Part shown: in pieces, positions 45,249 through 55,970 of the stretch
Numbering within the stretch: position 1 is the first letter of the stretch
Layout: the number at the start of each line of letters is the position of its first letter
Assembly: GCA_902557415.1 (NCBI GenBank)
Contig: CACEAA010000006.1
Span: 1-61,525 of the forward strand
Direction: 5' to 3'
Source: an uncultured Pseudomonadota bacterium
Lineage (GTDB): Bacteria > Pseudomonadota > Gammaproteobacteria > Ga0077536
Length of the DNA: 61,525 bases
Translations under genes and position numbers: made by a program
Notes under the pieces: model-generated
Databases searched by the model: none
Told to the model about the DNA's origin: nothing
The model's input: only the letters and a program-made list of their open reading frames with translations

Positions 45249-46385
45249 ATGAAAAATGACAAAAATAAAGAGGGTGTAGGTATCGTTATACCTGAGACTT
45301 GCGTCATTCGGGAACCGTTAGCCTTGGATAGTGGAGTAACTTTAGAAAGTTACGAAATTTGCTACGAAACTTATGGCACCCTAAACTCGGCTCGGACTAA
45401 TGCAGTCTTAATATGTCACGCCTTGTCTGGAGATCATCATGCCGCAGGCTATAATCGAGTTGACGATCGCAAACCAGGTTGGTGGGACAATTGTATCGGG
45501 CCAAACCGACCTATAGATACAAATAAGTTTTTCGTAGTTTGCCCTAATAATCTTGGAGGATGTGGCGGATCTACTGGCCCTCTTTCGTGGAACTCATCTA
45601 GCGGAAAATGTTATGGGCCGGATTTCCCGATCGTCACTGTGCGTGATTGGGTCGAAAGCCAAGCCAAACTTGCAGATAAACTACAAATAGATTGCTGGGC
45701 TGCAGTTATGGGCGGTAGTCTAGGAGGTATGCAGGCCATACAGTGGTCCGTAGCCTACCCAAGTCGAGTGCGTAACGCAGTTGTGATAGCAGCCGCCTCC
45801 AAACTGTCGACCCAAAATATCGCATTCAACGAAATATCTAGGCAAGCTATTTTGGCAGATCCAAACTTCAATAATGGTCACTATAACGAAAAAAATACTG
45901 CACCTACTGACGGACTCAAATTAGCGCGAATGATAGGACATATGACTTATTTATCGGACGACGGGCTGCGTGCAAAGTTTGGTCGAGAACGAACAGATAA
46001 AAATACGAGTTTTAGTTTTGGAGCCGAGTTTGAGGTTGAGTCGTATTTGCAATATCAAGGGGATGCATTTGTTAATCGATTTGATGCTAACACATATTTA
46101 TTAATGACTCGCGCCCTAGACTACTTTGATCCAGCGCAAAACCATGGTGATGATTTAAGGAAAACAATGGCTGGTGCATCCGCTCGATTTCTAGTCATAT
46201 CCTTCTCTAGCGACTGGAGATTCTCTCCCGCGCGCTCAAGAGAAATTGTCCGATCGCTTCTGTACTCCAATAAAGATGTCAGCTACTGCGAGATAGAATC
46301 AGACTTTGGACACGATTCCTTTCTTTTACCGATTACGGATTACCACCAAATATTAACAAAGTATTTTCGAGGCATCTCCATATAA
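45249..46385 (+). CDS. metX: Homoserine O-acyltransferase MetX
   Basis: A 378-residue alpha/beta-hydrolase-fold enzyme that acylates homoserine for methionine synthesis. The nucleophile Ser is in [12 protein letters not shown] (about 155), with the oxyanion region CHALSGDHH (about 57), [12 protein letters not shown] and a late Asp ([10 protein letters not shown]) and His (DFGHDSFL). In Gammaproteobacteria with a metX-metW pair the acyl donor is usually succinyl-CoA, but donor choice cannot be read here. The stop overlaps the metW start (TAATG). Confidence 0.95.
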   Translation: MKNDKNKEGVGIVIPETCVIREPLALDSGVTLESYEICYETYGTLNSARTNAVLICHALSGDHHAAGYNRVDDRKPGWWDNCIGPNRPIDTNKFFVVCPNNLGGCGGSTGPLSWNSSSGKCYGPDFPIVTVRDWVESQAKLADKLQIDCWAAVMGGSLGGMQAIQWSVAYPSRVRNAVVIAAASKLSTQNIAFNEISRQAILADPNFNNGHYNEKNTAPTDGLKLARMIGHMTYLSDDGLRAKFGRERTDKNTSFSFGAEFEVESYLQYQGDAFVNRFDANTYLLMTRALDYFDPAQNHGDDLRKTMAGASARFLVISFSSDWRFSPARSREIVRSLLYSNKDVSYCEIESDFGHDSFLLPITDYHQILTKYFRGISI

Positions 46386-46990
46386 TGAAGATCTCAGAAT
46401 TACGACCAGAGCTTACCCTGATAGCTGATTGGATCAAAAATGGTTCCAAAGTACTAGATTTGGGCTGTGGTGACGGCACATTTTTAGCGGCACTTCGAGA
46501 AGAAAAACAAGTAATAGGTTATGGGATAGAAATAGACACTGATAATATTAAGGCATGTGTTGATCATAGTGTGAACGTTATTCAGTCAAATATAGATGAC
46601 GGGCTTAATGAGTTTGAGGATGATTCTTTTGACTACGTGATCATGTCTCAGACTATACAGGCGGTGCACCATCCACATAAAACTATTGATGATATGCTCA
46701 GGGTTGGAGGGCAGGGCATTATCACCTTCCCGAACATGGGAAACTGGAAGTGCAGATTGCAACTAGCCCTCGGTAAGATGCCCGTAACCAAACATCTTCC
46801 ACACTCATGGTACGACACTCCTAATATTCACATGTGCACGGTGAAAGATTTTGATGAACTTTGCAAGACACGCAATATCAGCATATTGGAAAGAGCCACT
46901 CTGAATGCTCAACACGAAAAAATTATTGGTATGCCCTTGTTTCCAAACTTACGTGCAGAGATTGCAGTCTATAAAATTAATCAATCATAA
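46385..46990 (+). CDS. metW: Methionine biosynthesis protein MetW
   Basis: A 201-residue methyltransferase-fold protein. The SAM-binding motif VLDLGCGDGTFLAAL (about 23-37) is present, with SQTIQAVHHPHKTIDDMLRVG and the family-typical FPNMGNWKCRLQLALGKMPVT (split here only for naming). MetW works with MetX in homoserine acylation in organisms that have both. Its stop abuts the stop of the convergent xth gene with no gap. Confidence 0.95.
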   Translation: MKISELRPELTLIADWIKNGSKVLDLGCGDGTFLAALREEKQVIGYGIEIDTDNIKACVDHSVNVIQSNIDDGLNEFEDDSFDYVIMSQTIQAVHHPHKTIDDMLRVGGQGIITFPNMGNWKCRLQLALGKMPVTKHLPHSWYDTPNIHMCTVKDFDELCKTRNISILERATLNAQHEKIIGMPLFPNLRAEIAVYKINQS

Positions 46991-47776
46991 TCACACAATG
47001 TTTCGTGCCACGGAGTTGTAGTCAATGATTAAAGGAGCGTGGTCTGAAAAACGCTTAGCCGTGTATATTTTCGCGTTTGTAACTTTATCTTTCAACGCTT
47101 TACTAACTACCTGATAATCTATGCGCCATCCGACATTGTTAGCATAGGCGTTACCCCTATTAGACCACCACGTATATTGTCCTTCGCGCTTTTCGACTGC
47201 TCTAAAAGCATCCGTGTACGCTAACTTACCAAATACCCTATCCAGCCACGCTCGCTCCCTTGGTAAAAACCCAGAGTTCTTTCTATTCCCTTTCCAATTT
47301 TTCAGGTCAATCTCTTTATGAGCAATATTCCAATCACCGCAGAAAATATAATTCCTTCCGTGCTTATTAGCATTCAGAAGTTTTTTATCAAAAATATCCA
47401 TAAATCTAAATTTCGCTTCTTGCCTGAGATCTCCGGACGACCCGGACGGAAAATAAACAGATGCCACTGAAAGATTACCGATATCTATTTGCAAATAACG
47501 TCCCTCTTGGTCAAGTTCGGGATCACCCAGCCCTCGGATAACCCTATCTGGCTGAAGCCTCGAAAATAGAGCGACACCGCTGTAACCTTTTTTTTCAGCT
47601 GACTCAAAATTCGTATACCAATTTCTAGGGCTTAGTATCGCGTTACTTAACTGATCTGGTTGTGCCTTCGTTTCCTGCAGACACACGAAGTCAGCCTTCT
47701 GACGAGCTAACCATCGATAAAAACCCTTACCATGAGCCGAACGTATTCCGTTCAAATTAGCACTAATGACTCGCAT
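46991..47776 (-). CDS. Exodeoxyribonuclease III family enzyme at the crc locus (copy 2)
   Basis: A 261-residue protein of the exo/endonuclease/phosphatase fold starting at the ATG at 47776 (MRVISANLNGIRSAHGKG). The catalytic residues are intact: Asn in ANLNGIR, Glu in LQETKAQ (about 35), DWNIAHKEIDLKNW (about 151) and the Asp-His of SDHAPLIIDY (about 247). Position divergent from pyrE matches Pseudomonas crc, and segments such as PRERAWLDRVFG and WRIDYQV also resemble Crc, whose catalytic residues are lost. This copy therefore looks like an active AP endonuclease of the Crc lineage. Confidence 0.93.
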   Translation of the reverse strand: MRVISANLNGIRSAHGKGFYRWLARQKADFVCLQETKAQPDQLSNAILSPRNWYTNFESAEKKGYSGVALFSRLQPDRVIRGLGDPELDQEGRYLQIDIGNLSVASVYFPSGSSGDLRQEAKFRFMDIFDKKLLNANKHGRNYIFCGDWNIAHKEIDLKNWKGNRKNSGFLPRERAWLDRVFGKLAYTDAFRAVEKREGQYTWWSNRGNAYANNVGWRIDYQVVSKALKDKVTNAKIYTAKRFSDHAPLIIDYNSVARNIV

Positions 47777-47865
47777 TTTTATTTTCGTCCTTATTTTACC
47801 TTTACTATTTGAACGCAAGATATATCATTGTATCAGTATCATAGGATCATCAAACACCGATAGAA

Positions 47866-48507
47866 ATGAAGCAATATAAAAAAAATTTCATCACCGCAGC
47901 ATTAGATAACAACGTACTCAAATTTGGAAATTTCACACTAAAATCCGGTAGAGAAAGTCCGTATTTCTTTAACACCGGACATTTCGACAGTGGTTCAGCT
48001 CTAGCGCTTCTAGGCAAAGCGTACGCTAGCGCTATAGTAGACCATAACCTCAAGTTTGAAATACTTTTTGGCCCGGCATATAAAGGAATTCCTATAGCTT
48101 CGGCGGTTGCTATCGCTCTGTTGAATGAATATAACATCGACATTTCCTTCTGCTTCAACAGAAAAGAACCAAAAGATCATGGGGAGGGAGGGATTACTTT
48201 CGGAGCGGACCTAGCCGGACAGACGCTAATTATCGACGATGTAATATCGGCAGGAACTTCTGTGAAACAGTCACATGAACTAATTCACGAAAGTGGAGCT
48301 ACACTGGCCGGCATCTGTGTCGCACTTGACCGACAAGAAAGAGGAAGTGGCCCTTTATCCGCGATACAAGAAGTAACTACTCGCTACAATGTACCGGTCA
48401 TTAGCATAATTTCTTTAGCCGATATTATAGATTTTGTTGGGGAAGTGGAAGAATATACTGAGAATCTGGAAGCTATTAGACAATATCAGATAGAGTACGG
48501 TATTTAA
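47866..48507 (+). CDS. pyrE: Orotate phosphoribosyltransferase
   Basis: A 213-residue enzyme that makes OMP from orotate and PRPP. Motifs are FTLKSGRESPYFFNTG (about 23), FGPAYKGIPIASAVA (about 68), FNRKEPKDHGEGG (about 101-113, the catalytic loop with Lys and Asp) and the PRPP site LIIDDVISAGTSV (about 122-134). It lies between the divergent xth copy and the convergent slmA; its stop is 13 bases from the end of the slmA remnant. Confidence 0.96.
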   Translation: MKQYKKNFITAALDNNVLKFGNFTLKSGRESPYFFNTGHFDSGSALALLGKAYASAIVDHNLKFEILFGPAYKGIPIASAVAIALLNEYNIDISFCFNRKEPKDHGEGGITFGADLAGQTLIIDDVISAGTSVKQSHELIHESGATLAGICVALDRQERGSGPLSAIQEVTTRYNVPVISIISLADIIDFVGEVEEYTENLEAIRQYQIEYGI

Positions 48508-48520
48508 GCCAACAAAAGAA

Positions 48521-50020
<1,500 letters not shown>

Positions 50021-50049
50021 TTACGCAGGGAAACAATCAACACAACTAA

Positions 50050-51252
50050 TCAAAGACTTTCTCGATAAACCTTTGATATCAAGGTCACTAATTTCCGCGC
50101 GAGCTTTTCTTTGGACTGCTTTTCCAAAATGCGTGACTTATCGCGCCAAAAAACAGTTAATTCGTTATCGTCACTATTGAAGCCCGTGCCATCGTTGTCA
50201 ACCAAATTTGCTGCGATCATATCAATGCCTTTCTTGGTCATTTTATCCTTCGCGTATCTTTCTAACTTCTCTGTTTCAGCAGCGAATCCTACTGTAAAAG
50301 GGGCATTTGTTAATCCGGCAACTCCCGAAAGAATATCCTTATTGGGTATTAGCTTTAATGAGAAAGTAGAGGCGCTTTTTTTTATTTTTTGGCTACTTTC
50401 GATTTCGGGACGGTAATCCGAAACCGCAGCACAAGCTATAAAAATATCAATGTCTCGGATATTATTAACGACCGAGCTCTCCATTTCGCTAGCAGAGCTA
50501 ATATATTCAACACCAACACCTTTTGGAGGCTCTAAATTGGTCGGCCCAGATATTAAAATCACATTAGCCCCGGCCTCACAGGCAGCGCGCGCTAGCGCAT
50601 AACCCATTTTACCAGAGCTTTGGTTAGTCAGGTAACGAACTGGGTCTATGTACTCTCTTGTAGGCCCTGCGGTCACCATTACCCTAATCTGAGCCATTGA
50701 CCCAGCATTAAAAAGGTTCGCGATGCTTTCAAGTAGGACTTCGGCTTCGACTAAACGGCCTAAGCCTACCTCTCCGCAAGCCTGACTTCCAGAATCAGGG
50801 CCGCAAACACAGACGCCTTTCTTCATAAGTGAGTCTAACGCTTCTTTTGTGAAACTGTTCTCCCACATCTGCAGATTCATAGCAGGCGCTATTAATATAG
50901 GAGCCTCCGACGCGCGGCAAATTGCCGTACTAAGGTCATCCGCTGCACCTTTACTTAATTTGGCTATGTAATCGGCACTAGCCGGCGCGATAACAATAGC
51001 ATCGGCCCATCTAGCTAGCTCGATGTGCCCCATGCCAGCTTCAGCCTTTTGGTCAAAAAGATCTTGGCGTACTTCATTTCCAGATACGGCCTGTAACACT
51101 AAAGGGGTAACAAATTCACTGGCGGCAGATGTCAATACGACCCGCACCTCGGCGCCTTCATCACGCATACGCCTAACTATGTCGGGAGTCTTGTAGGCCG
51201 CAATACTTCCCGTCACAATCAATAAACAGTTTTTAAATGCTAACTTGTTCAC
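50050..51252 (-). CDS. coaBC: Phosphopantothenoylcysteine decarboxylase/phosphopantothenate-cysteine ligase
   Basis: A 400-residue bifunctional coenzyme A enzyme. The N-terminal flavoprotein CoaC (about 1-185) has GSIAAYKTPDIVRR (about 16), the WADAIVIAPASADYIAK block (about 82), PAMNLQMWENS (about 122) and CGxxGxGR as CGEVGLGR. The CoaB ligase (about 190-400) starts VMVTAGPTREYIDPVR and has NQSSGKMGYALA and GFAAET. The start is GTG at 51252. It provides the step before coaD, found later in this window. Confidence 0.96.
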   Translation of the reverse strand: MNKLAFKNCLLIVTGSIAAYKTPDIVRRMRDEGAEVRVVLTSAASEFVTPLVLQAVSGNEVRQDLFDQKAEAGMGHIELARWADAIVIAPASADYIAKLSKGAADDLSTAICRASEAPILIAPAMNLQMWENSFTKEALDSLMKKGVCVCGPDSGSQACGEVGLGRLVEAEVLLESIANLFNAGSMAQIRVMVTAGPTREYIDPVRYLTNQSSGKMGYALARAACEAGANVILISGPTNLEPPKGVGVEYISSASEMESSVVNNIRDIDIFIACAAVSDYRPEIESSQKIKKSASTFSLKLIPNKDILSGVAGLTNAPFTVGFAAETEKLERYAKDKMTKKGIDMIAANLVDNDGTGFNSDDNELTVFWRDKSRILEKQSKEKLARKLVTLISKVYRESL

Positions 51253-51377
51253 GCAAAGACACCATATATCATAGATTTTAGAAGCTAAGTATAATAAACA
51301 CTTCTAGTTTAAAGTAGCTAGCGATCGCGTTTTTGTCTATATTTACACATACTTACACTCGTGCAATATGATACCAC

Positions 51378-51406
51378 TTGGCGAACGGCAAGAAACGAGC
51401 TAGAAT
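51378..51406 (+). promoter_or_regulatory. Putative sigma-70 promoter of rpmB-rpmG
   Basis: TTGGCG (51378-51383) and TAGAAT (51401-51406) are separated by exactly 17 bases in the 194-base gap between the divergent coaBC and rpmB genes, 40 bases before the rpmB ATG. This is the best -35/-10 pair I found in the window. Confidence 0.6.
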
Positions 51407-51446
51407 TGCCCTCCGATTTTACTAGAATTAAGCAGGAATACATCAA

Positions 51447-51683
51447 ATGGCCCGTGTATGCCAAGTAACAGGTAAGCGACCCGTATCAGGAAACAACGTT
51501 TCGCATGCGCATAACAAAACGCGCAGACGATTTTTACCAAACCTTCACTCCCATAGATTTTGGGTTGAAAGTGAAAATAGATGGGTAAAACTTCGACTTA
51601 GTGCAAAAGGCCTTAGGATAATTGACAAACTCGGAATCGATCAAGTGTTAAACAACTTACGATCGCGCGGCGAAAAAATCTAA
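51447..51683 (+). CDS. rpmB: 50S ribosomal protein L28
   Basis: A 78-residue basic ribosomal protein with the complete family pattern: [25 protein letters not shown] at the start (two parts), [17 protein letters not shown], and the end [27 protein letters not shown] lies before the ATG. It is followed by rpmG after 10 bases, the standard rpmBG pair. Confidence 0.97.
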   Translation: MARVCQVTGKRPVSGNNVSHAHNKTRRRFLPNLHSHRFWVESENRWVKLRLSAKGLRIIDKLGIDQVLNNLRSRGEKI

Positions 51684-51693
51684 GGTACTTACT

Positions 51694-51849
51694 ATGCAGG
51701 AAAAAATTAAATTGGTATCTAGTGCAGGGACAGGTCACTACTATACAACCACAAAAAACAAAAGAACCCATCCTGACAAGCTGGAGCGAAAAAAATTTGA
51801 TCCTGTAGTCCGCAAGCACGTCAACTATAAAGAAGCTAAAATTAAATAA
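51694..51849 (+). CDS. rpmG: 50S ribosomal protein L33
   Basis: A 51-residue ribosomal protein beginning [20 protein letters not shown] and continuing with [22 protein letters not shown] to VNYKEAKIK. It is of the zinc-free type, lacking the CxxC pairs. The short ORF follows rpmB by 10 bases and is the expected partner. It converges on the desaturase gene, 17 bases away. Confidence 0.97.
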   Translation: MQEKIKLVSSAGTGHYYTTTKNKRTHPDKLERKKFDPVVRKHVNYKEAKIK

Positions 51850-51866
51850 CCTAACGACACGACCAA

Positions 51867-53048
51867 TTAGTTTGGCAGCTCTGTTAGCGTATATCCCCGA
51901 AAAACTTTCACATATTCTTCGAGCGCAGAAATTCCACTTTGCTCAGCTTCTTCGCACCATTCCTTTAATCGCTTAAGCAATACGTCTGCATCCGAGGCAC
52001 GTTGTCTATATAGATCCTCCAGGGAATTATATGAACTAAGGACCATGTGCAATTTTTTGCTAATAGAATAGACCTCATCCATATCACGACTATCTGCAGT
52101 ACCAAGAAATTTATAGGGGGCCACGTATGCTCTGCGCAATTTCTTTAACCGAGATAGCTTCTCGCCAGAAGAACTAATGATTTCTTCTCGATATACTCGT
52201 TGCATGACCATTTTTTTAAAATCTGACATTACATGTAAACGGTTAGCGACTATAGCTTTCAAAGTTTCAAGATCAGGTGAGGGTTTGTCTAAATTGATAT
52301 ATGGACGGACTGGCGCCATACTTTTCACTGTTGCCAACTTTAAAACAGAGAGTACTCGAATGTAGTACCACGCTATATCAAATTCCCATGGCCTCATCGA
52401 AAACTTAGCAGAAGCAGCAAAAGCATGATGGTTATTATGGAGTTCTTCGCCCCCTATAATAATTCCCCAGGGAATGATATTAGTTGAAGCATCCTCAGTA
52501 TCAAAGTTCCTATAGCCTCCCCAGTGGCCTACGCCATTAATCACGCCTGCAGCAAATAACGGAATCCAAAGCATTTGTATCGCTGTAATCGTGACACCAG
52601 GTAATCCGAACAAAAATGTATTAATCAAGAACATCATTAATATACCGACCATAGGATAAGCAGAATACAGCTTTGTCTCAATCAAATCGTCTGGTGTTCC
52701 AAATCCAAATTGCTTAACTACTTCCCCATCGTGAGCACTAACGCGATAAAGCTCTGTGCCCCTAAGTAGGACATTTTTTACACCAAAAACAATAGGGCTA
52801 TGCGGGTCATCTTCCGTTTCTACACTTACATGATGTTTCCGATGCACGGCGGTCCATTCTTTGGTGTTCATGCCGGTGGTTAACCAGAGCCAAAAACGAA
52901 AAAAATGCGATATAACTGGGTTTAAGTCGATAGCTCGATGGGCCTGGTTTCGGTGCAAATAAATGGTGACAGCAATAATAGTCACGTGCGTATAAGCCAA
53001 AGTAATAAAAACAAAGTCCCAAAAAGAAAGGGTAAAAAAACCGTACAA
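51867..53048 (-). CDS. Acyl-CoA/acyl-lipid delta-9 fatty acid desaturase
   Basis: A 393-residue di-iron membrane desaturase. The three His boxes are HRNQAH (32-37), HRKHH (69-73) and HNNHH (about 200), and four membrane segments lie around them. The first 260 residues match stearoyl-CoA-type enzymes, while about 130 C-terminal residues are a charged helical extension. The start is TTG at 53048 with GGAGG 6 bases before it, which fixes this unusual start. It introduces double bonds for membrane fluidity. It follows the hyuA gene by 63 bases. Confidence 0.93.
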   Translation of the reverse strand: MYGFFTLSFWDFVFITLAYTHVTIIAVTIYLHRNQAHRAIDLNPVISHFFRFWLWLTTGMNTKEWTAVHRKHHVSVETEDDPHSPIVFGVKNVLLRGTELYRVSAHDGEVVKQFGFGTPDDLIETKLYSAYPMVGILMMFLINTFLFGLPGVTITAIQMLWIPLFAAGVINGVGHWGGYRNFDTEDASTNIIPWGIIIGGEELHNNHHAFAASAKFSMRPWEFDIAWYYIRVLSVLKLATVKSMAPVRPYINLDKPSPDLETLKAIVANRLHVMSDFKKMVMQRVYREEIISSSGEKLSRLKKLRRAYVAPYKFLGTADSRDMDEVYSISKKLHMVLSSYNSLEDLYRQRASDADVLLKRLKEWCEEAEQSGISALEEYVKVFRGYTLTELPN

Positions 53049-53111
53049 AACAAACCTCCAAAATTAATAAGCACCTTCTGCACAACGCCAGCCAAAGAAG
53101 CCGATATTTAT

Positions 53112-55043
53112 CTAATCATATTCCAAGATTAAATTTTTCGCGACGTCTAATCTGCCCGTCCAACCAATATCAACAAAGATCGTAGCAGTGCTATCGAGTA
53201 CGATAGTTGGCCCCCGAATGACGTCCTTAATACTGTGCCTAGGAATTACAGGATATCTAGAGCCTGAAATTTTAGTTATATCATCTAACAAAGGAATAAT
53301 CGCAGAATTTGACAGGGCTTGCTCCGCCGTAACAATTACTCTAAGACTTACTATCTCTATCGGCTTATCAAGAATATGGCCATATCGGCGCTCGTGCGCA
53401 TCTGGAAATAAACTACATAGATCATCCAGAGAGTCAAAGGGCAAAGTTAAGAAAGTTGATTGCCCAAAATAACATACGTCTACGGACAGCTCTTCACTGA
53501 AGTCACCATCGCTGTGACCCTCATGCAAAAGCTCTGCTTTTGCCGCATCGATCATGTCTTCGAAAACATCTCGTAGTATTTCATCACTGCAATCCTCAGA
53601 TTTTTTTCGTAATGAACGCGAAAGCTTGCGTCCAGGCTTTGCAACCGTCATCCCTACTGCAGACAAAACACCCGCACTTGCAGGGATTAAAATTGCTCTT
53701 ATTGATAAGGCCTCAGCCAAATAGCAGCAATGTAACCCGCCACAGCCACCAAAAGGCACTAAAGTAAAGTCTGTAGGGTCAATGCCTCGCTCTATCGATA
53801 TCTCTTTAAGCGCTTGAACCATCATGTTATTGACTATCTCAAGTACCCCTTGCGCGGCTTGCGTCAAGCTCAATCCTAATCCTCCGGCTAAATCCTCTAC
53901 AACTGCAAGCGCCTTTTCAAAATCGAGCTTCATACCTCCAGAAAACCGTGTTTCTAGAGGGAGTCTCCCTACAACTAAATTTGCATCGGTCACGGTAACA
54001 TTTTTGCCGCCCTGCCCATAACAGGCTGGTCCAGGGTCCGCGCCCGCGGAGCTGGGGCCCACTTGTAACAACCCCCCCAGATCAACACGTGCTATAGATC
54101 CGCCACCAGCTCCAATAGTGTGCATTTCGACCATTGGTATGGCGACAGGGTACCCTCCAACCTGTCCCTCGGTAGTTAAAGAAATCTGACCATCAATTAA
54201 AGCCACATCAGTTGACGTACCCCCCATGTCAAAAGTCATAATCTTCTCGAATCCGGCAGTTTTTGCTATATAGGATGCACCAATTAGTCCTCCAGCCGGC
54301 CCGGAAAGGAGCAAATTTACTGGATGATAACTAGCGTATTCCGGAGAACATGTCATCCCATTACTCTGCATCACAGCCAAAGTAGAATCATTTAAAGAGG
54401 CGGCTAAATTTTCTAAATAGTCCCTGACTTTAGGGCCCAGCGATGCATTTAGCCATGTTGCAATACCTCTTTCATATTCACGATAATCGGGTAACACATC
54501 ACTGGAACAGGCAACAAAGCAATACTTTCCAAGTCGCGCTAATATCCTCTGCTCTATCTCAGGCCTTAAAAAAGAAAACAGCAGATTAACCGCAACAGCT
54601 TCAGGATTTAACATTTTAACCTGAGCCTCAAGATAAGCCATATCCTCCTTAGAAACCTCTTCAACAAGCTGCCCAGAACTATTTATTCTTCCCCCTATCT
54701 CAACACAATACGACTTGGGTACCGGGGGAGAGCCAGTAGGCGGGGTCAAATTATACAACTCGGCTCTGGCCTGCCGACCAATGGTTAATAAATCGCCAAA
54801 ACCACGATTCGTGACGTACATCGTTTTAGACAATTTTCTCTCAAGTACAGCGTTTGTAGCTACCGTTGTGCCATGAATGATTAAAATTTCCTCAGGGTGC
54901 ACTCCTAGAGCTGAAAGGCCTTTCATGATCGCTATCTCCGGGCTTTTCGGAGTCGATAATTCCTTGTGAACTCTAATTCCGGCTTCATCGCGAACAACAA
55001 AATCGGTAAACGTCCCTCCAGTGTCAACTCCTACTAGTCGCAT
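53112..55043 (-). CDS. Hydantoinase/oxoprolinase subunit A (HyuA family)
   Basis: A 643-residue protein with the Hydant_A_N domain beginning MRLVGVDTGGTFTDFVVRDE and the hydantoinase A domain (about 195-480) containing NLLLSGPAGGLIGA, FDMGGTSTDVALI, IGAGGGSIARVD, PSSAGADPGPACYG and PFGGCGGLH. These enzymes open N-methylhydantoin or 5-oxoproline rings using ATP. The usual partner HyuB is not adjacent, and the protein is slightly shorter than average. Substrate unknown; 5-oxoproline salvage beside ggt is possible but unproven. Confidence 0.92.
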   Translation of the reverse strand: MRLVGVDTGGTFTDFVVRDEAGIRVHKELSTPKSPEIAIMKGLSALGVHPEEILIIHGTTVATNAVLERKLSKTMYVTNRGFGDLLTIGRQARAELYNLTPPTGSPPVPKSYCVEIGGRINSSGQLVEEVSKEDMAYLEAQVKMLNPEAVAVNLLFSFLRPEIEQRILARLGKYCFVACSSDVLPDYREYERGIATWLNASLGPKVRDYLENLAASLNDSTLAVMQSNGMTCSPEYASYHPVNLLLSGPAGGLIGASYIAKTAGFEKIMTFDMGGTSTDVALIDGQISLTTEGQVGGYPVAIPMVEMHTIGAGGGSIARVDLGGLLQVGPSSAGADPGPACYGQGGKNVTVTDANLVVGRLPLETRFSGGMKLDFEKALAVVEDLAGGLGLSLTQAAQGVLEIVNNMMVQALKEISIERGIDPTDFTLVPFGGCGGLHCCYLAEALSIRAILIPASAGVLSAVGMTVAKPGRKLSRSLRKKSEDCSDEILRDVFEDMIDAAKAELLHEGHSDGDFSEELSVDVCYFGQSTFLTLPFDSLDDLCSLFPDAHERRYGHILDKPIEIVSLRVIVTAEQALSNSAIIPLLDDITKISGSRYPVIPRHSIKDVIRGPTIVLDSTATIFVDIGWTGRLDVAKNLILEYD

Positions 55044-55153
55044 AATATTTTCTCTTTTTTAAAGCCCCCTCAAGCTCACATTTATAATACAGCACAAAAC
55101 TATACTTATTGGTGTAACATCAACAGAAATACTAAAATTTTACTTAACTGAAT

Positions 55154-55969
55154 ATGCCCGAACTACCTGAAGTCGAAACCACGAAGCGCGGAATAGAACG
55201 GCTGCTGATAAATAAGACGGTTGAACATACAATCGTTCGCCACTACAAATTCCGCCAGCCTATCGCCCGAAATATAGGATATATCTTAAAAAACCAAACT
55301 CTGAAAACAGTTTCTAGGCGCGCCAAATATCTTTTATTTAATTTTACCAAGGGCACGTTGATAATACACCTAGGTATGTCGGGTAGTCTCAGAGTAGTCA
55401 GTCTAAACACCCCTAAAGAGAAACACGACCATGTTGAGATTTTATTTAACGACAACCATTGCCTTAGATTCAGAGATCCGCGCAGATTTGGCCTAGTTAT
55501 TTGGACAAAAAAAAATCCATTTGAGCACAAATTATTGAAGAACTGCGGGCCCGAACCACTCACTCAGCAATTTTCTGGACTATATCTACACCGCGTTGCA
55601 AAGAATAGAACTTGTCCTATTAAGCAATTTATCATGCTAAATAATATAGTTGTGGGGGTGGGAAATATTTATGCCAATGAGGCACTATTTTCAGCAGGTA
55701 TTAGTCCAAACCGCCCCGCTAATAGCATAGGCTTGGATGAGTTTATGCTATTAAGTAAAAGTATTAAAACCGTACTTCGAAAGGCTATTAAGGCCGGAGG
55801 CACAACGCTACAAGACTTTAAAAACGAACGAGGTGATGCGGGGTACTTTAAGCAAAAATTAGCTGTGTACGGCCGCGCAAGTCTACCATGTTACAACTGC
55901 CGACAGGCTATAACACAAGTGCGGATAGGACAAAGATCAAGCTTCTACTGTAAAAATTGCCAAAAATAA
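55154..55969 (+). CDS. mutM: Formamidopyrimidine-DNA glycosylase
   Basis: A 271-residue bifunctional glycosylase/lyase removing 8-oxoguanine. The catalytic Pro follows the initiator in MPELPEVETTKRG, Lys56 lies in RRAKYLLF, and NIYANEALFSAGI and KAGGTTLQDF are present. It ends in the zinc finger CYNCRQAITQ...YCKNCQK (four Cys). An in-frame A9 tract at 55507-55515 does not break the gene. It converges on ggt with no gap. Confidence 0.97.
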   Translation: MPELPEVETTKRGIERLLINKTVEHTIVRHYKFRQPIARNIGYILKNQTLKTVSRRAKYLLFNFTKGTLIIHLGMSGSLRVVSLNTPKEKHDHVEILFNDNHCLRFRDPRRFGLVIWTKKNPFEHKLLKNCGPEPLTQQFSGLYLHRVAKNRTCPIKQFIMLNNIVVGVGNIYANEALFSAGISPNRPANSIGLDEFMLLSKSIKTVLRKAIKAGGTTLQDFKNERGDAGYFKQKLAVYGRASLPCYNCRQAITQVRIGQRSSFYCKNCQK

Positions 55970-55970
55970 A

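Noticed and set aside
52807-53085. 92-codon Cys/Phe-rich ORF overlapping the desaturase start
   Set aside because: Same strand, different frame; the desaturase frame holds the His boxes and a well-placed Shine-Dalgarno, so this frame is a by-product.
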